Shown in pieces: positions 42,157-54,524 of a DNA stretch of 64,000 nt. Position 1 is the stretch's first letter, and every line of letters begins with the position of its first letter. The notes below the pieces were generated by a model. The model had not been told where the DNA came from. It saw only the letters and a list, made by a program, of their open reading frames with translations, and made no database searches. Position numbers and translations under genes: made by a program. This DNA comes from Cordylochernes scorpioides (lineage: Eukaryota > Arthropoda > Arachnida > Pseudoscorpiones > Chernetidae), in NCBI GenBank assembly GCA_030710605.1, contig CP092882.1, positions 2,871,319 through 2,935,318 on the forward strand, read 5' to 3'.

Positions 42157-45100
42157 GCTTTCTTGGAGTTTACAGCACACACAGTACTGTACGTGGTGGT
42201 TAGCTTTCTTGGAGTTTACAGCACACACAGTACTGTACGTGGTGGTTAGCTTTCTTGGAGTTTACAGCACACACAGTACTGTACGTGGTGGTTAGCTTTC
42301 TTGGAGTTTACAGCACACACAGTACTGTACGTGGTGGTTAGCTTTCTTGGAGTTTACAGCACACACAGTACTGTACGTGGTGGTTAGCTTTCTTGGAGTT
42401 TACAGCACACACAGTACTGTACGTGGTGGTTAGCTTTCTTGGAGTTTACAGCACACACAGTACTGTACGTGGTGGTTAGCTTTCTTGGAGTTTACCCTCA
42501 CAGCACACACAGTACTGTACGTGGTGGTTAGCTTTCTTGGAGTTTACAGCACACACAGTACTGTACGTGGTGGTTAGCTTTCTTGGAGTTTACAGCACAC
42601 ACAGTACTGTACGTGGTGGTTAGCAGCTTTCTTGGAGTTTACAGCACACACAGTACTGTACGTGGTGGTTAGCTTTCTTGGAGTTTACAGCACACACAGT
42701 ACTGTACGTGGTGGTTAGCAGCTTTCTTGGAGTTTACAGCACACACAGTACTGTACGTGGTGGTTAGCTTTCTTGGAGTTTACAGCACACACAGTACTGT
42801 ACGTGGTGGTTAGCTTTCTTGGAGTTTACAGCACACACAGTACTGTACGTGGTGGTTAGCTTTCTTGGAGTTTACAGCACACACAGTACTGTACGTGGTG
42901 GTTAGCTTTCTTGGAGTTTACAGCACACACAGTACTGTACGTGGTGGTTAGCAGCTTTCTTGGAGTTTACAGCACACACAGTACTGTACGTGGTGGTTAG
43001 CTTTCTTGGAGTTTACAGCACACACAGTACTGTACGTGGTGGTTAGTAGCTTTCTTGGAGTTTACAGCACACACAGTACTGTACGTGGTGGTTAGCAGCT
43101 TTCTTGGAGTTTACAGCACACACAGTACTGTACGTGGTGGTTAGCTTTCTTGGAGTTTACAGCACACACAGTACTGTACGTGGTGGTTAGCAGCTTTCTT
43201 GGAGTTTACAGCACACACAGTACTGTACGTGGTGGTTAGCTTTCTTGGAGTTTACAGCACACACAGTACTGTACGTGGTGGTTAGCTTTCTTGGAGTGTA
43301 CAGCACACACAGTACTGTACGTGGTGGTTAGCTTTCTTGGAGTTTACAGCACACACAGTACTGTACGTGGTGGTTAGCTTTCTTGGAGTTTACAGCACAC
43401 ACAGTACTGTACGTGGTGGTTAGCAGCTTTCTTGGAGTTTACAGCACACACAGTACTGTACGTGGTGGTTAGCAGCTTTCTTGGAGTTTACAGCACACAC
43501 AGTACTGTACGTGGTGGTTAGCTTTCTTGGAGTGTACAGCACACACAGTACTGTACGTGGTGGTTAGCTTTCTTGGAGTTTACAGCACACACAGTACTGT
43601 ACGTGGTGGTTAGCAGCTTTCTTGGAGTTTACAGCACACACAGTACTGTACGTGGTGGTTAGCTTTCTTGGAGTTTACAGCACACACAGTACTGTACGTG
43701 GTGGTTAGCTTTCTTGGAGTTTACAGCACACACAGTACTGTACGTGGTGGTTAGCAGCTTTCTTGGAGTTTACAGCACACACAGTACTGTACGTGGTGGT
43801 TAGCAGCTTTCTTGGAGTTTACAGCACACACAGTACTGTACGTGGTGGTTAGCTTTCTTGGAGTTTACAGCACACACAGTACTGTACGTGGTGGTTAGCA
43901 GCTTTCTTGGAGTTTACAGCACACACAGTACTGTACGTGGTGGTTAGCAGCTTTCTTGGAGTTTACAGCACACACAGTACTGTACGTGGTGGTTAGCTTT
44001 CTTGGAGTTTACAGCACACACAGTACTGTACGTGGTGGTTAGCTTTCTTGGAGTTTACAGCACACACAGTACTGTACGTGGTGGTTAGCTTTCTTGGAGT
44101 TTACAGCACACACAGTACTGTACGTGGTGGTTAGCTTTCTTGGAGTTTACAGCACACACAGTACTGTACGTGGTGGTTAGCTTTCTTGGAGTTTACAGCA
44201 CACACAGTACTGTACGTGGTGGTTAGCAGCTTTCTTGGAGTTTACAGCACACACAGTACTGTACGTGGTGGTTAGCAGCTTTCTTGGAGTTTACAGCACA
44301 CACAGTACTGTACGTGGTGGTTAGCTTTCTTGGAGTTTACAGCACACACAGTACTGTACGTGGTGGTTAGCTTTCTTGGAGTTTACAGCACACACAGTAC
44401 TGTACGTGGTGGTTAGCTTTCTTGGAGTTTACAGCACACACAGTACTGTACGTGGTGGTTAGCCTTTCTTGGAGTTTACAGCACACACAGTACTGTACGT
44501 GGTGGTTAGCTTTCTTGGAGTTTACAGCACACACAGTACTGTACGTGGTGGTTAGCAGCTTTCTTGGAGTTTACAGCACACACAGTACTGTACGTGGTGG
44601 TTAGCAGCTTTCTTGGAGTTTACAGCACACACAGTACTGTACGTGGTGGTTAGCTTTCTTGGAGTTTACAGCACACACAGTACTGTACGTGGTGGTTAGC
44701 AGCTTTCTTGGAGTTTACAGCACACACAGTACTGTACGTGGTGGTTAGCAGCTTTCTTGGAGTTTACAGCACACACAGTACTGTACGTGGTGGTTAGCAG
44801 CTTTCTTGGAGTTTACAGCACACACAGTACTGTACGTGGTGGTTAGCTTTCTTGGAGTTTACAGCACACACAGTACTGTACGTGGTGGTTAGCTTTCTTG
44901 GAGTTTACAGCACACACAGTACTGTACGTGGTGGTTAGCTTTCTTGGAGTTTACAGCACACACAGTACTGTACGTGGTGGTTAGCTTTCTTGGAGTTTAC
45001 AGCACACACAGTACTGTACGTGGTGGTTAGCTTTCTTGGAGTTTACAGCACACACAGTACTGTACGTGGTGGTTAGCAGCTTTCTTGGAGTTTACAGCAC

Positions 45101-48100
45101 ACACAGTACTGTACGTGGTGGTTAGCAGCTTTCTTGGAGTTTACAGCACACACAGTACTGTACGTGGTGGTTAGCAGCTTTCTTGGAGTTTACAGCACAC
45201 ACAGTACTGTACGTGGTGGTTAGCTTTCTTGGAGTTTACAGCACACACAGTACTGTACGTGGTGGTTAGCAGCTTTCTTGGAGTTTACAGCACACACAGT
45301 ACTGTACGTGGTGGTTAGCAGCTTTCTTGGAGTTTACAGCACACACAGTACTGTACGTGGTGGTTAGCTTTCTTGGAGTTTACAGCACACACAGTACTGT
45401 ACGTGGTGGTTAGCTTTCTTGGAGTTTACAGCACACACAGTACTGTACGTGGTGGTTAGCTTTCTTGGAGTTTACAGCACACACAGTACTGTACGTGGTG
45501 GTTAGCTTTCTTGGAGTTTACAGCACACACAGTACTGTACGTGGTGGTTAGCTTTCTTGGAGTTTACAGCACACACAGTACTGTACGTGGTGGTTAGCAG
45601 CTTTCTTGGAGTTTACAGCACACACAGTACTGTACGTGGTGGTTAGCTTTCTTGGAGTTTACAGCACACACAGTACTGTACGTGGTGGTTAGCTTTCTTG
45701 GAGTTTACAGCACACACAGTACTGTACGTGGTGGTTAGCAGCTTTCTTGGAGTTTACAGCACACACAGTACTGTACGTGGTGGTTAGCAGCTTTCTTGGA
45801 GTTTACAGCACACACAGTACTGTACGTGGTGGTTAGCTTTCTTGGAGTTTACAGCACACACAGTACTGTACGTGGTGGTTAGCAGCTTTCTTGGAGTTTA
45901 CAGCACACACAGTACTGTACGTGGTGGTTAGCAGCTTTCTTGGAGTTTACAGCACACACAGTACTGTACGTGGTGGTTAGCTTTCTTGGAGTTTACAGCA
46001 CACACAGTACTGTACGTGGTGGTTAGCAGCTTTCTTGGAGTTTACAGCACACACAGTACTGTACGTGGTGGTTAGCAGCTTTCTTGGAGTTTACAGCACA
46101 CACAGTACTGTACGTGGTGGTTAGCTTTCTTGGAGTTCACAGCACACACAGTACTGTACGTGGTGGTTAGCTTTCTTGGAGTTTACAGCACACACAGTAC
46201 TGTACGTGGTGGTTAGCTTTCTTGGAGTTTACAGCACACACAGTACTGTACGTGGTGGTTAGCTTTCTTGGAGTTTACAGCACACACAGTACTGTACGTG
46301 GTGGTTAGCTTTCTTGGAGTTTACAGCACACACAGTACTGTACGTGGTGGTTAGCTTTCTTGGAGTTTACAGCACACACAGTACTGTACGTGGTGGTTAG
46401 CAGCTTTCTTGGAGTTTACAGCACACACAGTACTGTACGTGGTGGTTAGCTTTCTTGGAGTTTACAGCACACACAGTACTGTACGTGGTGGTTAGCTTTC
46501 TTGGAGTTTACAGCACACACAGTACTGTACGTGGTGGTTAGCTTTCTTGGAGTTTACAGCACACACAGTACTGTACGTGGTGGTTAGCAGCTTTCTTGGA
46601 GTTTACAGCACACACAGTACTGTACGTGGTGGTTAGCAGCTTTCTTGGAGTTTACAGCACACACAGTACTGTACGTGGTGGTTAGCTTTCTTGGAGTTTA
46701 CAGCACACACAGTACTGTACGTGGTGGTTAGCAGCTTTCTTGGAGTTTACAGCACACACAGTACTGTACGTGGTGGTTAGCTTTCTTGGAGTTTACAGCA
46801 CACACAGTACTGTACGTGGTGGTTAGCTTTCTTGGAGTTTACAGCACACACAGTACTGTACGTGGTGGTTAGCAGCTTTCTTGGAGTTTACAGCACACAC
46901 AGTACTGTACGTGGTGGTTAGCAGCTTTCTTGGAGTTTACAGCACACACAGTACTGTACGTGGTGGTTAGCTTTCTTGGAGTTTACAGCACACACAGTAC
47001 TGTACGTGGTGGTTAGCAGCTTTCTTGGAGTTTACAGCACACACAGTACTGTACGTGGTGGTTAGCAGCTTTCTTGGAGTTTACAGCACACACAGTACTG
47101 TACGTGGTGGTTAGCTTTCTTGGAGTTTACAGCACACACAGTACTGTACGTGGTGGTTAGCTTTCTTGGAGTTTACAGCACACACAGTACTGTACGTGGT
47201 GGTTAGCTTTCTTGGAGTTTACAGCACACACAGTACTGTACGTGGTGGTTAGCTTTCTTGGAGTTTACAGCACACACAGTACTGTACGTGGTGGTTAGCT
47301 TTCTTGGAGTTTACAGCACACACAGTACTGTACGTGGTGGTTAGCAGCTTTCTTGGAGTTTACAGCACACACAGTACTGTACGTGGTGGTTAGCAGCTTT
47401 CTTGGAGTTTACAGCACACACAGTACTGTACGTGGTGGTTAGCAGCTTTCTTGGAGTTTACAGCACACACAGTACTGTACGTGGTGGTTAGCTTTCTTGG
47501 AGTTTACAGCACACACAGTACTGTACGTGGTGGTTAGCAGCTTTCTTGGAGTTTACAGCACACACAGTACTGTACGTGGTGGTTAGCAGCTTTCTTGGAG
47601 TTTACAGCACACACAGTACTGTACGTGGTGGTTAGCTTTCTTGGAGTTTACAGCACACACAGTACTGTACGTGGTGGTTAGCTTTCTTGGAGTTTACAGC
47701 ACACACAGTACTGTACGTGGTGGTTAGCTTTCTTGGAGTTTACAGCACACACAGTACTGTACGTGGTGGTTAGCTTTCTTGGAGTTTACAGCACACACAG
47801 TACTGTACGTGGTGGTTAGCTTTCTTGGAGTTTACAGCACACACAGTACTGTACGTGGTGGTTAGCAGCTTTCTTGGAGTTTACAGCACACACAGTACTG
47901 TACGTGGTGGTTAGCTTTCTTGGAGTTTACAGCACACACAGTACTGTACGTGGTGGTTAGCTTTCTTGGAGTTTACAGCACACACAGTACTGTACGTGGT
48001 GGTTAGCAGCTTTCTTGGAGTTTACAGCACACACAGTACTGTACGTGGTGGTTAGCAGCTTTCTTGGAGTTTACAGCACACACAGTACTGTACGTGGTGG

Positions 48101-49047
48101 TTAGCTTTCTTGGAGTTTACAGCACACACAGTACTGTACGTGGTGGTTAGCAGCTTTCTTGGAGTTTACAGCACACACAGTACTGTACGTGGTGGTTAGC
48201 AGCTTTCTTGGAGTTTACAGCACACACAGTACTGTACGTGGTGGTTAGCTTTCTTGGAGTTTACAGCACACACAGTACTGTACGTGGTGGTTAGCAGCTT
48301 TCTTGGAGTTTACAGCACACACAGTACTGTACGTGGTGGTTAGCAGCTTTCTTGGAGTTTACAGCACACACAGTACTGTACGTGGTGGTTAGCTTTCTTG
48401 GAGTTCACAGCACACACAGTACTGTACGTGGTGGTTAGCTTTCTTGGAGTTTACAGCACACACAGTACTGTACGTGGTGGTTAGCTTTCTTGGAGTTTAC
48501 AGCACACACAGTACTGTACGTGGTGGTTAGCTTTCTTGGAGTTTACAGCACACACAGTACTGTACGTGGTGGTTAGCTTTCTTGGAGTTTACAGCACACA
48601 CAGTACTGTACGTGGTGGTTAGCTTTCTTGGAGTTTACAGCACACACAGTACTGTACGTGGTGGTTAGCAGCTTTCTTGGAGTTTACAGCACACACAGTA
48701 CTGTACGTGGTGGTTAGCTTTCTTGGAGTTTACAGCACACACAGTACTGTACGTGGTGGTTAGCTTTCTTGGAGTTTACAGCACACACAGTACTGTACGT
48801 GGTGGTTAGCTTTCTTGGAGTTTACAGCACACACAGTACTGTACGTGGTGGTTAGCAGCTTTCTTGGAGTTTACAGCACACACAGTACTGTACGTGGTGG
48901 TTAGCAGCTTTCTTGGAGTTTACAGCACACACAGTACTGTACGTGGTGGTTAGCTTTCTTGGAGTTTACAGCACACACAGTACTGTACGTGGTGGTTAGC
49001 AGCTTTCTTGGAGTTTACAGCACACACAGTACTGTACGTGGTGGTTA
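42157..49047. repeat. 46/49-bp satellite array with 2268-bp higher-order repeat
   Basis: About 146 tandem copies of a 46-bp monomer (GCTTTCTTGGAGTTTACAGC, ACACACAGTACTGTACGTGG, TGGTTA). Many copies carry three extra bases at the junction (TTAGCAGCTTTC, 49 bp). Sequence variants are rare: CCTCAC insertion near 42496, GTGTAC at 43298 and 43535, one extra C at 44464, TTCAC at 46136-46140 and 48404-48408. The order of 46- and 49-bp units repeats with a 2268-bp period in the right half. The monomer contains the palindrome ACAGTACTGT. Open frames across it (for example 44422-44604) are satellite artefacts. Confidence 0.97.
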
Positions 49048-49367
49048 CATGCATAATCAACGCCATCTGTAGGCAAAGTAAACATCCTAACAATGATTCC
49101 AACGATATGAAAATATTGTGGCGAAGAAATATTTTATTATTTAATTTAATATTATTCAATGAAAATATTCAACAGATTATAAAACTATATATTACTCTGT
49201 ATTTGTAAAATCATCTTTAAAATATTTCTTTGCTTGCTTGTTCAAGATTCTCTAGCTGTAGATAGTTGGGTTGATTTGTTGATATTTGTCGACTGGTCGT
49301 GGGGACGTCATCAATAAATACTTTCACATCTCCAGATATACAAAGTCTTAATTTCTACGCTAAAATA
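49048..49367. other. No gene recognised
   Basis: AT-rich unique-looking sequence between the satellite and the next transposon. Confidence 0.5.
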
Positions 49368-50786
49368 CACTGCGTGACATTGAAAATGGAACACCAAGAA
49401 ATAGTGGCCAGAAAGTGATGAAACTCGGCAGACAGAGAGAGACAGGGACGAACAATAAGTGATCTTTATTTCAAAATGATAGTCATAATACAGAGCGAGA
49501 ACGGCGTCGGCTTAGTAGCAAGTAGGACCACCGCGGACGGCGATGCACGCAGCAACACGTCTAGGTAGAGAGTCAATCAGAGTACGGATGGCGTCCTGAG
49601 GGATGGCTCTTCATTCCCTCTCAACCATTTGCCACAGTTCGTCTTCTGAACGCGGCTGTGGCAAGGCATGCAAACGGCGTCCAATGATGTCCCAGACGTG
49701 CTCGATTGATGAGAGATAAGGAGAGTACGGTGGCCAGGGAAGCATCTGTACATCTTGCAGAGCTTGTTGGCTAATGCGAGCAGTGTGCGGTCGGGCGTTA
49801 TCCTGCTGATAAAGGGCATTGGGTACCCCCTGAAGTTAGGGGAGTGTCACCGGTCGCAGCACATCATCAACGTATCGTTGGGCCGTCATAGTGCCCTGAA
49901 TACGAAGTAAAGGTGACCTGGAATCATACGCGATTGCGCCCCAAACCATGATTCCACGTTGTCGCACGGTGGGGCGTTCCACAATTGCTGCCGGATCGGA
50001 CCTTTCTCCACGTCGACGCCACACGCGTACACGGCGACTATCACTGGACAAGCAGAAACGCGACTCATCTGAGAACACGACCCTGTGCCATTCCGTCATC
50101 CACGTCGATCTAGCCCGGCACCATTCCAAACGTTGGCGCCTATTCGGTGGGGTCAATGGCAGTCTTCTTAACGGACGGCATGAGTGCAAGCCATTAGCAA
50201 CCAATCGACGGGAAATGGTTCTGGTCGAGATGGAATGATCTAGGGTGTTTTGCACATGTTGCAGGATGGCGGTACAAGTGGCTTGTGGGGCCGCCACTGC
50301 TTGTCGAAGGATACGCCGATCCACACCTGCTGACGTCACTCTGGTTGCACCGACATTCCTATAAATTGCCACATTTCCTTGTTCCAACCATCTTCTCCAC
50401 AGTCGGTGCACCGTGGACGCACCAAGGTGTGTATCAGCTGCGATTTGACGTATGGACCAACCTGCCCTTTTCAGTCCGATCACCATGCCCCTCGTAAAAG
50501 CGTCTGTCTGCTTGAACTGCCTCCGTTTACGATGACCTGGCATTCTCTGTTATTACACGTGTCTTTTGACACAAGAACAAAATTTCTACAATGATTTTCC
50601 TTGAAGAAATAACGACACGAATACTGTCCTTTCTGCAAGTTCCTTCCCTTATATCTTACTCCATGTACGCACGAGAGCTGCGCATTTTACATCATTTGCA
50701 TAACTCGGTTAGGCGCGTCTACCCTGAAATTTGCATAATTTTCTGGCCACTATTTCTTGGTGTTCCATTTTCAATGTCACGCAGTG
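49368..50786 (-). mobile_element. Tc1-like transposon, decayed, short catalytic spacing
   Basis: 1419 bp with inverted ends CACTGCGTGACATTGAAAAT continuing about 45 bases (to the GTGGCCAG region), flanked by TA (49366-49367, 50787-50788). The minus strand carries an interrupted transposase. Confidence 0.92.
49512..50543 (-). pseudogene. Tc1-like transposase, two in-frame stops
   Basis: 343 codons plus stop when read through from MPGHRKRRQFKQTDAF (50541-50543). Paired helix-turn-helix domain: MVIGLKRAGWSIRQIAADTH and residues about 60-120. DDE core: FSDESRF (first D), YQQDNARPHT (second D), then PYSPYLSSIEHVWD with the glutamate. TAA at 49836-49838 falls just before the second catalytic aspartate and TGA at 49611-49613 near the C-terminus. 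The normally conserved SPDLSPIE is changed to SPYLSSIE. Only 32 residues separate the second D and the E by my count, two fewer than in standard DD34E Tc1 elements. The element at 53342-54355 has the same spacing. Inactive. Confidence 0.9.
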
Positions 50787-50788
50787 TA

Positions 50789-51036
50789 TTTAAGAAAAAT
50801 AAATTTTCAAAATATATAAAAAAGAGCGTATCTGGATTTGTGAAAGTAAATACAATTTTTCTTTCAATTATTTCGAGGGATTTCTTTATCAATTTGTTGA
50901 ATAAAAAACTACTTTGTAATTTACTACTTGCTATTTTTTGTTCAATAAATTTATAAAGAGAAAACAAACCTTTTTTTTTTTTTTGTGTGGAAACAAAAAG
51001 TTGTTTTTTTTTTTCACAGAGAACTATAAAATGCAT
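50789..51036. other. No gene; low-complexity T-rich
   Basis: T-rich and A-rich runs, including two poly-T tracts near 50970 and 51005. The open frames here are of biased composition and not credible. Confidence 0.5.
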
Positions 51037-51040
51037 TTAA

Positions 51041-52311
51041 CCCTTAAGTACTCGCGCGGGGTCTGACAGACCCCAGACACCCTTATTTCATTAAATATCT
51101 AGAATTCTATAAAACATTTGGAGATCAAAACTTTAGTAGCTTAATTTTATATGACAATGAATATGCAAACATGTGTTAACTTAATTTTGTTGCGCTATAA
51201 TAGTCAATAATATGGAGATGGGGTCCATTGGACCCCGCGCGAGTAATAACGTAACTTTAATTTTTAGGCATGGTGAAATAGGTAAGCTGCCTTATAGCTC
51301 GGCAACACTTTATATCTTTTTTCTATGACCTTATTTAGTTTTTTAGAAACAATGAATAAAATAAAAACGAAAATTACGCACAATTTTTGCTACAAATGCT
51401 ACGTTCAACTTACTCTTTCATTTTTGGTTTCAAGGAAAGAGAGAGTACATATGTACCACAAAAAAGTCCAAAGCAGTTATTTTAATTTCAATCATGGACT
51501 ACACAAAACAAATAGATCCTGAATATAGTGGAAAATATTGTAATGAAACAAAATCAGATGTAGTTGATCAATTGTGTAAAATTACACGGTAAGTAAGAGG
51601 ACAAGTAGATGGCCATTGTGCCTCCTTATATTTCATCAATGTTTCAACAGAATTTATATATAAAATGAACAAAAATTTAGAAACATTAAAAAGAAAATCG
51701 TTTTTTGAAGAGATAGCAATTGGGCTAATTGATCCAAATCTAGAAAAACGGGAAAATAAATGTTTTCCACTAAAAATATATCAAAAACATATCTACACAT
51801 TCTTCTACAGATTAGCCACAACAGGTAAGTCCTAAAATGTTATATTTAATTGACAGATATAAAGTTCTTGTGTTTCTTCAGGAGGAAAATCAACCAGGGT
51901 CATCGTCAGCGAAACGGAAGCGTTGCCAATTTTGTGATCGCTTCAAAACCGAAAATCCAAAATTATATATGCTCAAAAAATATTTATACCGAACACGCAA
52001 AAACATTTTACAAGAAGTGGGCACAACAATAATTTAGATTTTTATTCATATTTTAAGGAAATTGTTCGTTTATGTGGATAGTTTAAATTTTTTGCCTTAT
52101 TACCAATTTTATCAGATAAAAATAATCAATAATGTAATTTTTATAATTTATTGATATATTTGTAAACTAGAGACTGTATTTACTTTCGGATGCAAGCAAA
52201 AATTATATCAATATTTTATTTTTTAAGTATTTAATTCATTGTAGAATATTGGGGTCTGCGAGACCCCGCGCGAGTACTAACGTCAGTAAAATTGGCGCGA
52301 GTAACTAAGGG
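51041..52311 (+). mobile_element. piggyBac-like transposon, decayed
   Basis: TTAA at both sides (51037-51040, 52312-52315) and terminal repeats CCCTTAAGTACTCGCGC / CCCTTAGTTACTCGCGC. Subterminal GGGGTC...GACCCC hairpins lie at 51059-51075, 51219-51234 and 52251-52266, each next to CGCGCGAGT. 1271 bp, about half the size of an autonomous element, with transposase remnants inside. Confidence 0.9.
51495..52037 (+). pseudogene. piggyBac transposase C-terminal remnant
   Basis: Read from about 51495: NETKSDVVDQLCKITR, a TAA, then VRGQVDGHCASLYFINVS (the degraded GGVDLLDQM...RRWP...FFNMLD region), KRKSFFEEIAIGLIDPNLEKR and a TAA. After an intron-like or inserted segment the cysteine-rich tail follows at about 51882-52034: KRKRCQFCDRFKTENPK. 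It continues in another frame as ICSKNIYTEHAKTFYKKW, where some zinc-binding cysteines are lost. piggyBac transposases normally have about 600 residues with a catalytic DDD triad; that whole region is deleted here. Inactive. Strand and family are firm; exact exon structure is not. Confidence 0.82.
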
Positions 52312-52315
52312 TTAA

Positions 52316-52914
52316 TAAATACATTTGACCAAGGCATCTTTTGATCTCTGAGAACAACGTTCAGGTTTATTTCAGTGAGTTAGTCACAAGACATTCCCCT
52401 ATGTCTTCCCTTCCATACAAGAGGCGATAACTCTCGTACCAACTCCTTGTACTGGTGATGGCCACGGTTGTCCGAATTTACCAAAGCTGGTGTTGTTGGC
52501 TTTGTTGCTGATCTGAGCGTTCAGCTCGGAGAACAACAAAGATGAATTATTTTAATACTTGATATTTGATGTATTTATTTAAAGGGAGAGGTACCTTTCT
52601 TAGAATTAGAATATTAGCTACATAAGTGTCGTTTGTATTCAGAATTACAAACTAGTTATACGCTAATGTTTCATTCTTTATTGGGGGGGGGGAAGCGTTT
52701 ATTTTTTCAAATATATATTTATGCATAAATTCCCCCCATATTTCTCTCATGTAGTGAAAACTGCTCGTCAAACGTTTATTTTATAAGTTTCACGTATATC
52801 AAGATTCGACAAAGTAGTTGTGTAAGCACGTATATTTGTATACAACATGAAGTTCCCGGAGGAAGATATTCATGTACCTAGAGGGGTCCGTTAAATATGC
52901 ATCGTTCTTTAGAG
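52316..52914. other. No gene recognised
   Basis: Includes an AAAGCTGGTGTTGTTGGCTT phrase (52489) related to repeat family L at 53027, and a G-run at 52684. Otherwise unassigned. Confidence 0.4.
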
Positions 52915-53093
52915 AAAATCTATCATAAAAGGCACCTCTCCCGTCAAAGAGGATTCAAATAAAAGGTATGCGCCATCTATTGACCGTCTCTGCAAGCTAG
53001 CCGACAAACTAGGCGTTCTGAAATTTCCAAAGCTGGTGTTGTGTTTTGTCACTGATCCGAATCCGCTAGTTTGCAGAGATGGTTAATATACTC
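52915..53093. repeat. Dispersed repeat, family L
   Basis: GGCACCTCTCCCGTCAAAGA, then CGCCATCTATTGACCGTCTC, ending CTAGTTTGCAGAGATGG. It recurs at 56700-56790 (GTCACCTCTCCCGTCAAAAT, CGCCATCTAATGATCGTCTC). The ends GTCTCTGCAAGCTAG / CTAGTTTGCAGAGA form a weak inverted repeat. The Tc1 element at 53094 is inserted at its edge. Confidence 0.5.
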
Positions 53094-54506
53094 TATAACA
53101 AAAAAATCGACGCACCAAGAAGAAGTTGTCCGATTTATATGAAAATACGTATACAAAGAGGTTTCGACCAAACATGCAAATGATTGAAATTTGGTGGCCG
53201 AATTATGCAAAGCAAGAGTTTCAGCGCATCTGAACTGCGCATCCAGCACGAGCATTCTAGACTCAATATTCGGCGCGGCACGAGCTGATTTTCAGAATTT
53301 CCGTTTAATATTTTAGCAGTACGCCTATTTCTACTGTATCAATGCCTCGCCGAAAGATTCGTGCTCATTACGAACATATGTCAGAGTTTGAAACTGGTCG
53401 TGCCATTGGATTGAAAGAGGCTGGTTGGTCTAATCGACTAATCGCGCGACATCTGTGTCGAAGTGATGCGGCTATTAGGCGATGTTGGCAAAAGTGGGTC
53501 AACAACGGAAGATTGCAACTTCAGGACGGCAGCGGTCGACCAAGGGCAACAACAGAACGGGAGGACAGAGCAATTGTCAGAATGGCTGTCGCAGCACCGG
53601 AATCCACGTTATCTACCATCCAACGTGTGACCGGCACATAAGTGTCCAAAATGACCATCAACAGGCGACTGAGAGAGCGGAATCTAAGAGCTCGCCGACC
53701 GTTACGATGCCTACCCCTCACACCCGTGCACCGACAAGTCCGACTACAGTGGTGTCGGGAGCGATCAACTTGGAACTGCGCTGACTGGGGACATATAGTC
53801 TTTAGTGACGAGTCCCGTTTCTTACTGTGTCCTGACGACCGTCGCAAACGTGTCTGGAGACGTCCTGGGCAGCGTGTGGATCCTGACCTTACTGTCGAAC
53901 ACCACACAGGTCCACAACAGGGCGTTATGGTCTGGGGTGCCATTTCATTTGATAGCAGGACCCCATTGGTAATCATTTCTGGCACCCTGACAGCACAACG
54001 GTACGTTGATGACATTCTACGGCCTGTTTTGTTGCCGTTCCTCTCACATCACCCCGGTCTTACTTTTCAACAAAATAATTCCCGGCCACACACGGCACGT
54101 GTTACTATGGATTGTCTTCAATCTTGCCGAACTCTTCCGTGGCCAGTAAGGTCGCCTGATCTCTCGCCCATAGAGCACATCTGGGACGTGATGGGAAGGC
54201 GATTGCAACCATCCCGGAATGTTGACTATTTAGCCCGACAGTTGGAGACAATTTGGCAAGAAATCTCGAAGCACACCATCCGGAATTTTTATCAGTCCAT
54301 GACACGCCGGGTGGCAGCCTGCATCCAGGCCAGTGGGGGTCCAACGACATATTGACATTCTCAATTTGTGTCGATCAAACTCTGAAATTAAACAATTAAT
54401 TGTTCTGAAATTTTAATCGTTTTTTCCCCTATACATGCTATTTACATACACCAATTTTTGTCCTAATCTGACAACTCCTTCTTGGTGCGTCGATTTTTTT
54501 GTTATA
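53094..54506 (+). mobile_element. Tc1-like transposon, decayed, second short-spacing copy
   Basis: Inverted ends TATAACAAAAAAATCGACGC (53094 on) and its reverse complement ending 54506, about 26 bp, TA at both ends. About 1413 bp. The ends are unlike those of 49368-50786, but the encoded proteins are related. Confidence 0.9.
53342..54355 (+). pseudogene. Tc1-like transposase, one stop and catalytic Asp lost
   Basis: 337 residues read through from the ATG at 53342 (MPRRKIRAHYEHMSEF) to TGA at 54353-54355. N-terminal helix-turn-helix: GRAIGLKEAGWSNRLIARHL and a basic GSGRPRATT linker. TAA at 53639-53641 after RVTGT is the only frame break. DDE core: VFSDESRFLL (first D), then LTFQQNNSRPHTARV where the second catalytic aspartate is replaced by asparagine, then SPDLSPIEHIW with E. 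32 residues lie between the second and third catalytic positions, as in the 49512-50543 relative. Inactive for two independent reasons. Confidence 0.92.
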
Positions 54507-54524
54507 CAAATATTCTGTCGTCTA

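Noticed and set aside
44422-44604. 60-codon open frame repeating EFTAHTVLYVVV
   Set aside because: It is a direct reading of the 46/49-bp satellite; the alternating unit lengths break the frame every few monomers.
42157-49047. CRISPR-like appearance of the regular array
   Set aside because: There are no variable spacers: monomers adjoin directly and the genome is clearly eukaryotic.
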